Below, piece by piece: positions 1 through 11,519 of a DNA stretch of 64,000 nt (the first letter of the stretch is position 1; every line of letters begins with the position of its first letter). The stretch comes from Loxodes magnus. Its lineage: Eukaryota; Ciliophora; Karyorelictea; Loxodida; Loxodidae. The translations under genes were made by a program, and so were the position numbers. The DNA lies in assembly GCA_946699065.1 (NCBI GenBank), contig CAMPDV010000271.1:310001-374000 (forward strand). The letters run 5' to 3'. Below the pieces are notes generated by a model, which searched no databases, was not told the origin of the DNA, and was given only the letters and a program-made list of their open reading frames with translations.

Positions 1-533
1 TCCTAATATTAGTACTATTATTTTTCTTATTATTTTCTATTCCAGTACTATTATTTAATTAATTTCAATTTCTAACATTGTCTATATTTATGTCCAGTTT
101 GTTTGCATACAAAGCATCTTGGTTTATTCCTAATTCATTTATTGTCTGGACTCCTCGGTAACGTAGTAGTTCCTTCTATATCCATTGGATCTTGAATTAT
201 CCTAACTTTGAATTCCTACTACTATTGTTACTTGCTGTTCTCTTCAAGCACAGTTGTTCTTTGCTGCAGCAATCCCATTTCCCTGAAGAAAGTGTTTTGC
301 TCTCGATCGTAGACTTCCCAGAAGCTTTCTTTCCATTCCTTGAGCTCAGTAACTTGATTTTTTAGAGCTCTATTCTCTAATCGTAGCCTCTTTACTTCTT
401 CCTTCAGGTCAGCGAATGCGACTAAAATTTATGCCTGTTCTTCCTGGAACTATGGCATCGCAAATTCTCGCACGGCTGCTGCTTCTTGCGTCTCCAGCAC
501 CTTTCTAGGTCCTTCCTCTTCAGTTGGTGTCAT
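1..533 (-). CDS. CCHC zinc-knuckle Gag-like protein, copy 1 (partial)
   Basis: Read on the minus strand with TAA/TAG as Gln, the frame starts at ATG 533-531 (MTPTEEEGPRKVLETQ...) and runs off the window start. An acidic N-terminus is followed by a long charged coiled coil (FADLKEEVKRLRLENRAL, then VTELKEWKESF), a poly-Gln patch, and a CCHC knuckle CFVCKQTGHKYRQC at 116-75 with the spacing CX2CX4HX4C. Coiled coil plus knuckle is the layout of nucleic-acid-binding Gag or ORF1 proteins of retroelements; no polymerase is seen. It is less AT-rich than its surroundings, suggesting a recent arrival or selection. The family (LINE or LTR kin) cannot be told. It is duplicated at 37.8-38.5 kb. Confidence 0.6.
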
Positions 534-670
534 CAAGGTAGCCTTTTGGCTCTTTTGTCCCGTCTTTTAGGTTGGTCTGGAAGTTCCTAGTTGAGTCTAT
601 TATTCTTGAAGGTTTTGAGAAGAAGATTATTTCTAGGAAGAAGATGTGTGAGTTAAAGATGAGGGTTCTT

Positions 671-727
671 ACTTTCTCTGCCCTTTTAGGAGGTGGTATA
701 AAAGGGTTTCTTGAACCGTTCTATTTT
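671..727 (-). promoter_or_regulatory. Conserved 5' block upstream of the Gag-like gene
   Basis: On the minus strand this block reads GGTTCAAGAAACCCTTTTAT followed by ACCACCTCCT, then AAAG and AGAGAAAG. A recognisably similar block lies at 14538-14481, upstream of another coiled-coil gene on the minus strand. It sits about 140 nt before ATG 533, so it may be a promoter or a shared 5' untranslated part of related elements. Only pattern similarity supports it. Confidence 0.35.
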
Positions 728-734
728 GAATTAA

Positions 735-2105
735 ATGTGTTAATTATAATTATTGATGTATTATATTCCTTTATATTAATTTACTTCTAGATAGAGTTAA
801 AATAATAGTAGTTATTTTATTTAAATACTTCTTTTATTTTATGCTTTTATAGTTTGGTTTTTTAATGTTTTCTATTTTTTTTGATGGACTTTAATCTGAT
901 AGCTGAAAGGAACTCTAGTTGTCTAAATAAACTAATAAATGTATATATGTATATTATTACTTTTAGGTTAAAGCTAATTGGTTATAGCTGTTTTTATGGA
1001 TACTAATACATAAAACTTTATCCTTTATTTTATCTTAATTTAAAAAGGTATAAACTAAACCCTTAATCTATTTTGTGCTATTAATTATTAGGTATGTGTT
1101 TAATTCTGTATTTATGTATATTAAGCAAGGATATATTATAAGCAAATGTATGATTATGAGAAGTATAAATATATAATTTGAACTAAAAGAAGAAAAAGGG
1201 AAATAGATATGAAATTATAGTAATAAGCCTAACCAATAGAATTTGAGATAAGCTATTTTTTATGATTAATAGTTTAACTAAAGAGAGTCAACTTTATTAT
1301 TCTGAATCATTTTATTTGTCAACAGGTATTTTATTTATAAAATTATACCAATCAAATTGAAAGAAGCTATTGATAACCTTTATATAAAGATTTCTTATCT
1401 AATGTTCTCGTAAATAATTTGGAACAATGTCACTATTTAATCAGTTGATTTATGTAAATGAGAGAAAAAGAACTGTATTGGTTATTAAACTTGTTTCAAA
1501 TTGAATATTTTAGAAATAATATGCTGCAATATATGAAAGTCTGTAAAGGCATAGATTAGATTATATTTATATGTATATAATAAAGTGTCAATGAAGTGTG
1601 ATTAAACATAATAATAGTTAATTTTATCTATAAATACTTTAGAACATAATATATGAGTATGAAAACTTAATAATTTATAAATATAGCAATAAGCTTTATT
1701 CATATTCTTATTATATTCAAATATTATTAACACTTTTATTTAAAAGGATTTGTAGATTATATATGCTTAAATAATCTTACTTAGTAAACCTTTATTATAA
1801 ATCACTACTATAACTTACCAAAAGAAATAGACTTTTATATTTATAGTAGTCATATAACTAGCTTCATTTTATATTTAGATCCAAAATTATTTATATTAAT
1901 CAATCAATTATTTAAAGTCTTTCCCTTATATTTATAAGTAATTTAAGTCTCAAATTTACATTTAGCTTATATCATAATTTGGCATATAAGTTAATTCAAG
2001 AGTTATATAATTCTGAGATACCATTTTATATATTGTATTACAGCTGCTCAATAGTAATTTAGCTATATCTTTCATTTTATTACAAATATTATATCAAACT
2101 ATGCA
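735..2105. other. AT-rich stretch without a recognised gene
   Basis: No coding frame or RNA was recognised between the Gag-like gene and the first SINE-like element. It is duplicated almost unchanged at about 38690-40065. Confidence 0.5.
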
Positions 2106-2109
2106 TTTA

Positions 2110-2512
2110 GGCCGCGCTCAGCAAAACTAGTAGGCTATTGCTCCATTCTATACTCTATTGCAAGTAATCTACCACTATATGCCACCACGGGGAAGGGTGG
2201 ACAAGCTCGGAAGAGACAAGCCTAACTTGACTAAGGGTTCTCGCTAGCAGAATGATATTTGACTGACGGGCTGCTAATGACTTAATTATTAGTTCCTATT
2301 TGGATCTTATTCAAGAAGACTAAATAATTTAGTTCAAGATACAAGAATAATTTTTAATAAGCAGATTCCCCATTTGAAGAAGCTGACGTGACTCATTGAA
2401 AGAATAGAATAATAACGAGAAGTATGAGAAGACTTTTTTATATTAAATATTAGTATTGAAAGAGTTGTACAGGAAGAAGGCGCTACACGTTCTATAATAA
2501 TATTTATTTATG
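2110..2512 (+). mobile_element. SINE-like element S1, copy 1
   Basis: An island of about 400 bp, richer in GC than its flanks, with homologues at 12.35, 50.64 and 57.98 kb. The head holds GGACAAGCTCGGAAGAGACA, in which CTC-GGAA-GAG can form a hairpin closed by a GNRA-type loop, followed by AAGGGTTCTC, which resembles the core of a pol III B box (GGTTC). A shared middle block reads AAGCAGATTCCCCATTTGAA. The 3' end has the tail motif GGCGCTACACGTTCTATAAT followed by ATTTATTTAT, which other element types in this window also carry. It encodes no protein. The SINE assignment is inference from size, structure, dispersal and tail. Confidence 0.6.
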
Positions 2513-3239
2513 TATTATCTAAATTCTAATTTTCTAATTATTTTTTAATTAAGCTAAATATATAGAAATAAATAGTTAAGTTCTTCAGTTCCTTCATTAG
2601 CCTAATAATAATTTCTATCTTTCTCAAGGTAACTAAAATTTAATATTCCTTTAAGCTAAATACCCTAAACACTTAAATATACTCCATATAGCAGTAAAAA
2701 TAAAAGTGACTACTAAAGCCTTCCTATTAAACAAGGAGATTACCTATAATGTTAAATATAAAGCTAGAAAATTATATTAAATTAGTATTAAATTTGAGCT
2801 TAAACCTTAAATTATAATTATAGGATTTAATATTTCACTATCTTATGCTTTTAGTTGATACTTTTATAATACTTATCCCTTATAAACTTTACTGTTTCTT
2901 TTGATTACATAACCTAACTATTTAAATTAAATGGATTATTATATAGGAATTTTAAAATTACACTCTTCTATTTATAATTATTGGCTAATATAAAGCTAGG
3001 CTAGTTTAAATAAGCATAAAGTACTAAATAGCTTGATTTATTAAGAAATTAATATTTACAATATAATAACTAGAATGAAGCTATCTTTAGTAGTAAATCC
3101 TAATAAAAGAATTACTAAAAAATAAAAAATCCTAGAACCTTTCAAAAAGCGCTTCTATACCATTTAGCCAAAAAAGAAGAGAGCAACCAGGAAACCATTT
3201 CTTACCAGTCTTCTTTTTCATAACCCTAACTTTTTCTTA

Positions 3240-4020
3240 CTTAATAACCTGGAAATTAATAAGAGTAACGAAAGCAAGACCTAAAGACAATCCATATAGA
3301 AACTCCAACCTCAAATGAAAAACCAAGGAAGCAGATGAAGTCTGCTTTACACCAGGAGGTATCGGGGTTCAACCCTTCTGGCCAGATGAACATGGAATAG
3401 CTCATAAAAGTGGTACTAAACCTCCAGGAAGAGGTTAAAAGCTTCGTAAGGAGAACACGAAGTTGACAGAGCAGATCTCTCATGAATTTAAGATACACTT
3501 GATCTTAGAATGGCCAATTAGGAAAGAGAGATTGATGCTTTATGATAGTACCAGCAAGAATAAAAAAGTTAGACAAAACTTTAGATACAATAAATTCAGA
3601 GCTAAAATACACAATTGGAATTTAAAATTTCAAGTCAACAACAAGTGGAAAAAATTGAAAAGGAACCTAACTAAAACTGCAAAATGGAGATTGAGAAAAC
3701 AGGAGGAAGCAAGTCAAACGGAAGAACAGCAAGGAAGATTAGATTTTTAAAGAAATGCTACCTTTGTTGCTAGCAAGGTCACTTATACAAGTAGTGCAAG
3801 AAATTTTATCAATTCAAGAAAAAATACTGAATCAAGGAAAATAGGAAAGAAAAATGCTGTTTTGCAATTGGGAAGGAGGAATCTATAAGAGAAAATTGAA
3901 TCAAGATACACTGAGACTGATTTTAACAAGACCTATTGGAAGAAGACGACAAGGAATAAAAAAATGGAGGAGAGATAAAACTTATAAACTTATTTTAAGC
4001 GGCAGATGTGAAATCTACTG
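3240..4020 (+). CDS. CCHC zinc-knuckle Gag-like protein, second family, copy 1
   Basis: With ciliate codons this region reads as a Gag-like protein: a polar N-terminal part (TPTSNEKPRKQMKSALHQEV), a long Gln-rich coiled coil, a basic stretch (RTARKIRFLKK) and the knuckle CYLCCQQGHLYKQC at 3756-3797, spacing CX2CX4HX4C. A Lys/Trp/Glu-rich tail follows. It differs in sequence from the knuckle gene at 1-533 and from those in the R units, so it is a separate family. The copy looks partly broken. It lies about 700 bp upstream of an LRR gene in the same orientation. A duplicate lies at 41.2-42.0 kb. Whether it belongs to a LINE, to LTR kin or to the host is not visible. Confidence 0.5.
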
Positions 4021-4499
4021 CTAAACAACATTAAATAAATTAAATATTAAATAAAAGAATGACTATATATAATAAAATAGTTAGTTTAAAATAATAAATA
4101 AAGGATTATAAAATAGTTCTCATAGATGAGGTTTATTTATTAGAATACTTTTATTTTAAGATATTATGAAGCTTTAAATTGGATTTTTAGTTTTAAGTTA
4201 TAATAAAAATGGAAGGAGATTAAAAGTAAAAGAGATGCTATTAAATTTAACTTGAAGGATAAGAAAAACTTTACAGTTCTGAGATGAAAACTTAAGTTAC
4301 AAGCAATAGTATGAAAACTCCTTATAATTAAGTTTCTTAAATTAAAGATTAAGAATAGCAATCTTCTATTTAAGATTCATCAACTTAATTAAATTAACTT
4401 TCTCTAAACTAAGAAAATTAAAATATCTAACCTAAAACAGTTAATAAAGAACAAAGCTAAAAGCAAGACTTAATTGAGTACTAAAACTAAATAGCTTAA

Positions 4500-4740
4500 T
4501 AATAAAATAAAGATACTTGCTAGAACCCCAATCCTTGCCATTAAGTATGAAGATATTCTTATATTCTCTAAGTAGTTTTTGGATTCCTTAGAAAAAGAGA
4601 AATTAGTAGCTTGCAATAAATAAATAAATATCTAAATCTCTTTAGATATAGATTTTAGATATTAAAACTAAAATAGTACAATGGAGATGATTGATATATC
4701 AAGAATAAAATGGAATGAACATTCAAATAAATAATTTATT
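4500..4740 (+). other. Coding-like segment just upstream of the LRR gene
   Basis: A frame with ciliate codons reads ARTPILAIKYEDILIFSKQF and then LDSLEKEKLVACNKQINI, protein-like in composition, and runs into the start of the LRR gene in another frame. It could be a 5' exon of the LRR gene or the end of a lost gene; no convincing splice sites were seen. Duplicated at about 42459-42699. Confidence 0.3.
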
Positions 4741-6104
4741 CTGAAGCTGAAAGAATAGACATTATTCCTAGTTCTTAATTCTCTGCTAGCTTAAATAATT
4801 AGATTTAGGAAATCTTCAGCAAAGTAATTTAGCAGAAATAAAACCTAAGAAAATAAAGTAATTTATTTGCAAACTTATCAGTTTTATATATATCTGAATT
4901 TGAATCTCTTAGTATCCAGGTTTTATCTAGATTTCCACTCTTCACTAGTTTACAAAAACTAATTTTACGAAATATTTGCTTAGAAGATTAAAATCTTAGT
5001 TTTCTACAAAATTTAGTTAATTTACAGGTAATTTAATTCTAAGACTTCAAAAACAAAAGCAAAATAAGAGGAAAGTTTCTAAGTTCCTTTTGCTTAAATC
5101 TAAATCTAAAAGTACTTAATTTAAGAAGCTAGTCTGTTTAATATGAGTTTATATAGGAATATTTACTTTAAAAAGGATAATTTATTGAAGATATTTAAAT
5201 AAACGGGAACTAATGAGCAGATAAATTTATTCATCTATGTCCCTCCTTAAATAAAATAGAACTGTAAAAATAGCTACCTTCTTTTGAATAAATAGATTAA
5301 ATAAATAGGAAAAGCTGGAAAAATTTATCTTTATCTTTCATAGATAAACAAAACAATACTGTCTTTTCTCAATTTTTTTCAAAGACTTTTACATAATTAG
5401 TTGAGATAGAAATAGCATTCTGTGAAAATTTTGATGGGGATAATTTAAAATAGTTACTATAGAGCACTCCTAATCTTAAGAAGTTAATATTAGAGTATTT
5501 AAGCAAACTATAAGAAAAAGATTTTTTATAAATAGGAGATTATGGGTAAAACTTTGAGTCTCTAGATATTGGATTTTCAAATGATATTTCCAATGAAACA
5601 TTGCAATATATTATTAGAAACTGCGTTAAGCTAAAGGAAGTTTCATTTACGGATTTAAAATAAATTAATAATAAAACACTATAAGATATAATTCAATAAT
5701 GTGAGGAAATAGAATCCCTAAGCTTAGCTTACTGCTAGTTCTCTGAATAAAACTAAATGTAAGAAATCATTAAAAAATAGAATTTTTAGAAATTATATTT
5801 TTAGGAGTGTAATTTGAATAATGAAGATGTAAAACTATTAGTAACTAGATGCAAAACTTTAAAATGCTTAAAATTGTATGGAAATAAGAGTGTTACACAA
5901 GAAGCTTTCCCTTTGCAAGATGAAAGAGGAGAAAATTATCCAATTTATAGAACTTTAAATTATTTAGGAATTCAAAATACTTAGATAAGTGAAGAGTGAG
6001 TAAAGTTAATAAAAAGACAGTTTAGAAATATAAAAATATAATAGAGCTATCAGGATAAAAATAGAATAATAGACTTTGAACTAAGAAGATTAGAGGTTGA
6101 TTGA
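4710..6104 (+). CDS. Leucine-rich-repeat protein, copy 1 (464 aa, ciliate code)
   Basis: ATG 4710 opens a frame of 464 codons ending at TGA 6102-6104 when TAA/TAG are read as Gln. The C-terminal two thirds is a series of 25-30-residue LRRs of the AMN1/F-box-LRR type, for example LKEVSFTDLKQINNKTLQDI, IESLSLAYCQFSEQNQMQEI and LKCLKLYGNKSVTQEAF. Internal TGA codons lie at 4716, 5214 and 5997, where Trp would give MEWTFKQ, NQWADKF and SEEWVKL. The first and third are also TGA in the paralogue on the minus strand at 15.9-17.3 kb. TGG occurs once (KSWKNL). LRR arrays bind proteins; the partner is unknown. No signal peptide or membrane segment is evident, so it is likely intracellular. No intron is needed. 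Confidence 0.72.
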
Positions 6105-6600
6105 ACTCTTTATAACTAAAATTAAATGATTAATGCTATAAATACATTAAATAAATATAAAATAAAGCTAATAATCAAATAAAACTATTTGAAAGTAAAA
6201 GTTTTAATTATTTACCAATATTTTAAATACCAATTCACCAAAATGAAAATAGATACCTATTTATTTTAACTTTAAGTTTGTCTTTGTATTTTAATCTATC
6301 AAAATTAAGTTTAAGGTTGAGATTTTATAGCTAAAATAAAAATGTAGTTATTTAAATTTAACAAATGGTATAGATGGTTTTTATATGTTTTAATCTAAAT
6401 AATATATTTAATAAATAAAGATTTTGGTTATTAAATAATTAAAGATAAAAGTAGCTAGAAAGCTTTATTAATTAATATCTTAAAAGATTAAATAATTAGA
6501 ACATATATTAAATTTAAAACATATATAAATAGACTATTAATTAAATTTAAATAATTCCTTATCATTATTTAACTTATAAACTACTATTTTATATATATTC
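6105..6600. other. AT-rich spacer
   Basis: No gene was recognised between the LRR stop and the next coding-like region. Duplicated at 44064-44559. Confidence 0.5.
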
Positions 6601-6609
6601 TTAATAACT

Positions 6610-7140
6610 ATGCCTACTTTGGACGAACAACTATCTCCTACTTAATCATTATTATCATTTGGCTAGAAAGTAACTAGATGTTGGACAATTGTATGGAGAA
6701 TCTAGTTTCGAGTTGTCATAATCCTAACTTGAGTTGAAATCATCTGTTCAAGTATTTGCTCTAGTGAATGAACTCCTACTTTGGTAAAAGTAATTTAAGT
6801 AATGTGAGAATAAAAATCTTAGAGAAGCCTCATTTGCCATCCTATATGAAAGATTGATAAGAATTGAAAAGGGGAAAATCCTTGCACAATTAAACTTCTA
6901 ATATGGAAAAAAAGAGTGATGATTTGAATTGAAAGATAAGAATTGAGTGAATGACAATATATAGAGGTCAAAGGATAAATTTATTTTTAGAAGCCTATTA
7001 AGCAGAAAATTAAAAAAAGTGAGCAAATTGAATAAATGACATTAATAGATCTTATGAAATATACCAGAAGTAAATCAAGAGTTCTAACTAAAAACTGTCA
7101 GAATTTAATCGAATTATGACTTTTTTTTAACTTTTATTAG
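6610..7140 (+). CDS. Unrecognised Trp-rich small protein, copy 1, probably frameshifted
   Basis: An opening ATG 6610 gives MPTLDEQLSPTQSLLSFG; the protein-like reading then continues one base out of frame from about 6665 as QLDVGQLYGESSFELSQSQ, ELKSSVQVFALVNELLLW and so on. The second part is mostly helical and charged and contains several TGA codons in Trp-like contexts, including two in a row (KKE-W-W-FELKDKN-W-VND). The 3' end was not fixed because TGA is ambiguous. No family was recognised. The duplicate at 44569-45099 looks identical, so the frame change is older than the duplication or reflects an unseen intron. Confidence 0.4.
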
Positions 7141-7144
7141 TAGG

Positions 7145-7790
7145 TTAATTGTGATGATCCTATTAAGGAGGATTAACGTAAATTTGACATTATTATATAT
7201 TTTATCTATTTTTAACATAAAACTTTTATATAAACAAAATAAATAAAATTAAAACTTGCTACTTAAAATTCTACATTGATCTACCTTTTTTAATTTAAAT
7301 TAAAGTCTTTAATACTATTTTTCGCTTAATCATAAATTTAATTTTTCTTTCTCGTTTGTTATCAAATTATAAATCTTTTATTTAAAGTTATGATGATTAA
7401 ACTTAAAATATCAGCTTACGAGGAATCAATTGTGTAACTAAGCATTGTAAACCTTAAGTTAATTTATTAAAGCACTAGATTCACTAAATTTATATTATTG
7501 CAAATTTATAAAAAAATATTACTTCTAAACAATTAAAAAGAGCTTAAGAAATTAATTCTTTAAATATGAGATTAAGATGTAAAATATATAATACTTATAA
7601 TACAAATCTAATTTATCTTACTATATATAAAATAAAAATATTACACAAAATACGTTTCCTTTATACGATGAAAGAGTAGAAATATTTTAATCTATAAATC
7701 TTTGCAGTATTTATTTATAAAAAATTAAATAAGTAAGCAGTATGTGTAAGAAATGAGAAGATAGTTTATTATTATTATTTTTAAAAGATC
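7145..7790. other. AT-rich spacer
   Basis: No gene was recognised. The stretch 7640-7700 weakly recalls the LRR gene (TACACAAAATACGTTTCC, then GATGAAAGAGTAGAAA, compare 5893-5940), so it may hold a trace of an LRR copy. Confidence 0.3.
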
Positions 7791-8078
7791 CTGTGTTCTA
7801 GTCAGTTGAGTAGGTAATCCGGTGCAGTCATATCTGCATTGCAAATACTCTTACAATAGGTGCCACCATAACAAGGAAAGACGTGCTCATTATGTAATAA
7901 GCCTTACTTGTTTGAGGGTTCACCCTATCGGTACGAGAGTTTGATTAGTAGCACCAATGTCCAGGTTTCAGAGTTATCCTGATCCACCTGTTACTAATTA
8001 TAGTAAATTTAGGTTTCTATATTAATCTTGATGATCCAAATAATGGTGCCACGCTAATTTAATTATTATTTATTTATA
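7791..8078 (+). mobile_element. SINE-like element S1, diverged copy
   Basis: Shares the order of motifs of S1: TAGTCAGTTGAGTAGG near the left end, GGTGCCACC, AAGGAAAGACGTGCTC, then TTTGAGGGTTCACCC, and a short 3' tail ATGGTGCCACGCTAATTTAA followed by TTATTTATTTAT. It is shorter than the S1 copies at 2.1 and 12.3 kb. The GNRA-type hairpin is not preserved. Duplicated at 45750-46037. Confidence 0.45.
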
Positions 8079-8479
8079 TAAAAATAGAATTTTAAATGAA
8101 ACAGATAATAATTGAATAAACCTTAGATTAAAGAATTTAGAGGGTTGAGGATATAAAAATCTTGAAACAAATAAATTATTTTATTTAATAATTAGTTTAA
8201 AATTAACTTCTTAAAAAAGTAATAAACAAGAATATAAAATAACTTAAAAGTTAAATAAACTATTAACAAATTTTAAACTTTTAAAAAGCAATTATTTTGT
8301 TAAGATTCTACTAATGAAAAATATAAATATATCTAAGATGTTTTCACTTTAAAATATGATTTATGCAACTAACTAAAATTAAATATCTAATAATCTGAAT
8401 AAACAATTAGCATCTTTTTAGTAAAAAAATAATTGAGAGATTAGATTAGATTAAATTAAAATATTGAGATTATTTGATT

Positions 8480-9000
8480 TAGATTGATTTCATAACTATT
8501 GGATTAGTTCCTAGATTTGTTATTAAAATTATTATCTTAAGACTTAACTCTTAGCTTCATCTTAAGGTTATCTTTATACGTATTATTGAATTTAAATGCC
8601 TATATTTTATTGATTGATGTACTTATTTATTATAATAGCAAAATCTTAAAGATACGATCTTTACTCTGCACTCGTACTTATGATCTCCTAAAATACTTGA
8701 AATGAAACTTCCTATATGATCATATAATTAAAGTTGCTGTCATAATAATTCAACGTTCTTACTCTCTTAGGCTCATTCTACAATTAGTCAAGCTCTTTTA
8801 CCAAGTCTTTTAAACATTTATATTTCTATTACACTCCTAACTATTTACTACTTTAAGAGTCTTTATTTACTAATATTTCAAACTAATTGTATTAATCTTC
8901 TTTAAGAAATCCTTAAATTAGAATGTGATCTTCTAATAATAATTAACTTCTTTCTGAGATAGCATCCAAGTAACTTATTTCAATATTTCATTAAAAGGTT
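8480..9000 (-). pseudogene. Decayed LRR-like remnant, copy 1
   Basis: On the minus strand short patches resemble the LRR genes nearby (for example LKVVNSQECNRNINV against LYFQECNLNNEDV, and SLTNCRMSLRE), but they fall in different frames and no long frame joins them. A Gln-rich open frame over 8480-8840 (CLKDLVKELDQLQNEPKRVR) may be chance. The duplicate at about 46430-46950 differs by substitutions and a 13-base deletion, which fits relaxed constraint. The assignment is tentative. Confidence 0.3.
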
Positions 9001-9049
9001 TTTAGTAATCTATACATGCTTTAATGATCCTTACTATTTTGGACTTATA

Positions 9050-10392
9050 AAACTTAATTTTATAAGTCTTAAAGCAAATAGGCTAGTTATTCGAATATAT
9101 TTATTACATAAAATATTCTTTATATTAAAATCTTTCTAATTATATTCCTCTACACTAGCTAACTAATTGTGAATCCTCCATTTATATATCTGTTTCTTTT
9201 AGAAATATTTTAAAACATTTTACACATTTAATACAGCCACAACTTGATACTTTGGGACTTCGATAATTTTAATAAAATTAATACTAGCAACTTTAAGGGA
9301 TGGTAAATCCATTACTTATATATAGTTAAAATTTTAATTAAATAAATACTATAAATTACAATGAAAATTAAATTAAAAAAAATAAATATTAATTAAAAAT
9401 ATAAATTAATCTAAATTATGGGATTATGTTGATAAAGAAACTTATTTAAAATAATTAAAATTAATTTAAAAATCTATAAAAAAGACAATAATATAACACA
9501 ACAAATATTAACAATAATTAAAATGTTTTGAAATAAAAAATACTTTTATAAAGTACTATATAGATCTCTTTATAATAAAAACATTTTCTTAAAATTAAAT
9601 ATTAAAAAATATATTTCCTTATCATGATAAAATAACTTCAATAAAATAGATTTTAATAATTTAAAAAATTAACTTAAACGAGGTAATTTATTATAAAAAT
9701 AAAACATTATTAAAAACTTAAATTACAACTAATAAACACAAGCACAGTTTAACAAATCTTAAAAAAATTTTAAATTTTCATTAACTTAAAATTTTTTTAA
9801 TTTACACATAAAAAAACTTTTAAAATTTAAATGAACTATCAATTTTAACAAAATAACCCATAAAATATCCAAAATAAAAAAACTATTTGATCTTTAAATG
9901 TCTGCAAACACTTTCCTTCTTTACTAAATAAAAGTAAATATAAATTGAAATTTGTAAAGTTCATCAGACTAAATTTTAAATATATCTGCTTGCAAATAAT
10001 CTATTATTTTTAAATCCAGAAATAAACCTTAAAAAATGTAACAAAAGCCATCACTTATAAAACAAAAATTAAAATTATTTTTAGAAAAATATTTATTAAG
10101 CATAAAACTATTAAACGTTTTCTTACCTTTGACAGAAATTATGTTATAGTAAGAAAAAAATACTTTTTGTATATGTAAAACCTTCATATCTCCTTTAAAA
10201 AGATTAAGAATCTTTAATGAAACAAAGATGCATGAAAGGAGAAAAGCTGCTTTCACTAAATTTTTTTGAAAGTCATAAAGTAATAAAAGGCTTTTATACA
10301 AGTAAAACAGAAAATTTCGGTCAAATTATTTATAAAAAATCGTAAAAAAATCGAGAAAAAAAACTTTGAAGTAAATAATAATCGAATGAAGT
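9050..10392. other. Extremely AT-rich stretch before the R-unit array
   Basis: Mostly A and T homopolymer-rich sequence. A 90-codon frame at 10029-10301 on the minus strand (MYKSLLLLYDFQKNLVKAAF...) is open in both copies of X but differs at several residues and is not convincing as a gene. The right end carries TTGAAAAAAAAGAT, the boundary sequence of the R units. Confidence 0.4.
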
Positions 10393-11314
10393 TGAAAAAA
10401 AAGATAAAATAAAAAAGGCAATTCAAATAAAAAAAGAAAAAAATCAAAAAGATTGAAATAAATAGAAAATAAATTAGACATAATCAAATTAGGTATAACA
10501 ATTTACTAAACTTGACGTAAAAATAGAAAAAATATTAAAAAAACAAAAGAATAAATAAATTAAAAATAAAAATTATAGATAAAAAAAACTTTAAAAGTAA
10601 CTCTTAAAAAGATTTAAATGTAAAAAAACAATAAAAAGAACGAAAAGAAAACCAGAAAAAAAATCCTTATGAAAATCTACAAAAAGAAAGAAAAGCTTTT
10701 AATTAAATTATTTCATAAATAATTAAATTAAATCCTATTTCCTTTAAAATACAAGAATATTACTACGTAAATAAATATTTTATCCCTTTTCATTATTGAT
10801 CATTAATTTTTTTCTATTTTCTATTTATTATTTATTTTTTTATATATATTTTTTAAATTTGTTATTTTTTTTCTTCTTTTCGTCGTATTTTTCTTATTTA
10901 AAAATTAAATATTTATTTTTTTATTTTAAAATGCTTTTTCAATACTTTTTTGAATTTTTTGAATTTTACTTTTCTATATTATTATGATTTTTTTATATAT
11001 TTTTTTTAATCAGCAGATGTACATCCAATTTTTATGGTACATGATTTTATACTTTTTTTCAATAAAGATGATTAAATTATTAAAGAGATTTTTAATCTTA
11101 TTTTATTTATTTTTTTTATTTTTTTTCTGATTTATTTACTTAAGCACGTTTTTAAAATTTTCTCTATTTTTGGTTATTTTCTTGTCTCTTTTTTTATTAT
11201 TTTAAAAAACTAGAATATTTTAATTGCTTTAATTCTAATAATAAATAGCTATTTATCCATTTTTTCATTATTTTTCATATTAAATATAAATTTTTTTATT
11301 CTTTTTTTAAATTT

Positions 11315-11357
11315 ATAACTAAAATTTATAACTAAAATTTATAACTAAAATTTATAA
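11315..11357 (+). repeat. 13-bp minisatellite, 3 copies
   Basis: Three copies of TAACTAAAATTTA, ending in TAATTA. The same site has two copies in unit B and eight in unit D, and is deleted in unit C. Confidence 0.9.
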
Positions 11358-11519
11358 TTATTTTTAGTAAAAGTATTCCAAATGTTTCTCTCCTTTTTTC
11401 TTAGTTAAAAATCACTAAAGAAATATTTAAAAATAAAAATAGAAAATTACTTGTTAAAAATCTCTTCACAAACGGTATAATCTTAGTCAAGCTACAATTA
11501 ATAAAAAATACTTTAAGAA

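Larger units (their letters stand above)
1..10392. repeat. Segmental duplication X, first copy
   Basis: Collinear with 37960-48353 over its whole length at an offset of about 37960. The first 8 kb or so looks nearly identical (scattered single differences only); from about 8200 onward differences are clearly more frequent. The left edge lies outside the window. Confidence 0.92.

Noticed and set aside
572-790. 72-codon standard-code frame on the plus strand
   Set aside because: Antisense to the conserved 5' block region of the Gag-like gene, hydrophobic AT-rich composition, no homology; likely chance.
2160-2240. SRP RNA helix 8 in S1
   Set aside because: The GNRA hairpin is similar, but the flanking AGCAG-type internal loop is absent.
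3256-3498. 80-codon standard-code frame on the minus strand, and its duplicate at 41215-41457
   Set aside because: Shadow of the plus-strand CCHC Gag-like gene.
3463-3750. 95-codon standard-code frame on the plus strand
   Set aside because: Out of frame with the coiled coil and knuckle; Lys/Asn-rich reading of purine-rich DNA.
10029-10301. 90-codon frame on the minus strand, also at 47978-48250
   Set aside because: Open in both copies but with several amino-acid changes in little divergence, no recognised motif, in extreme AT-rich DNA.
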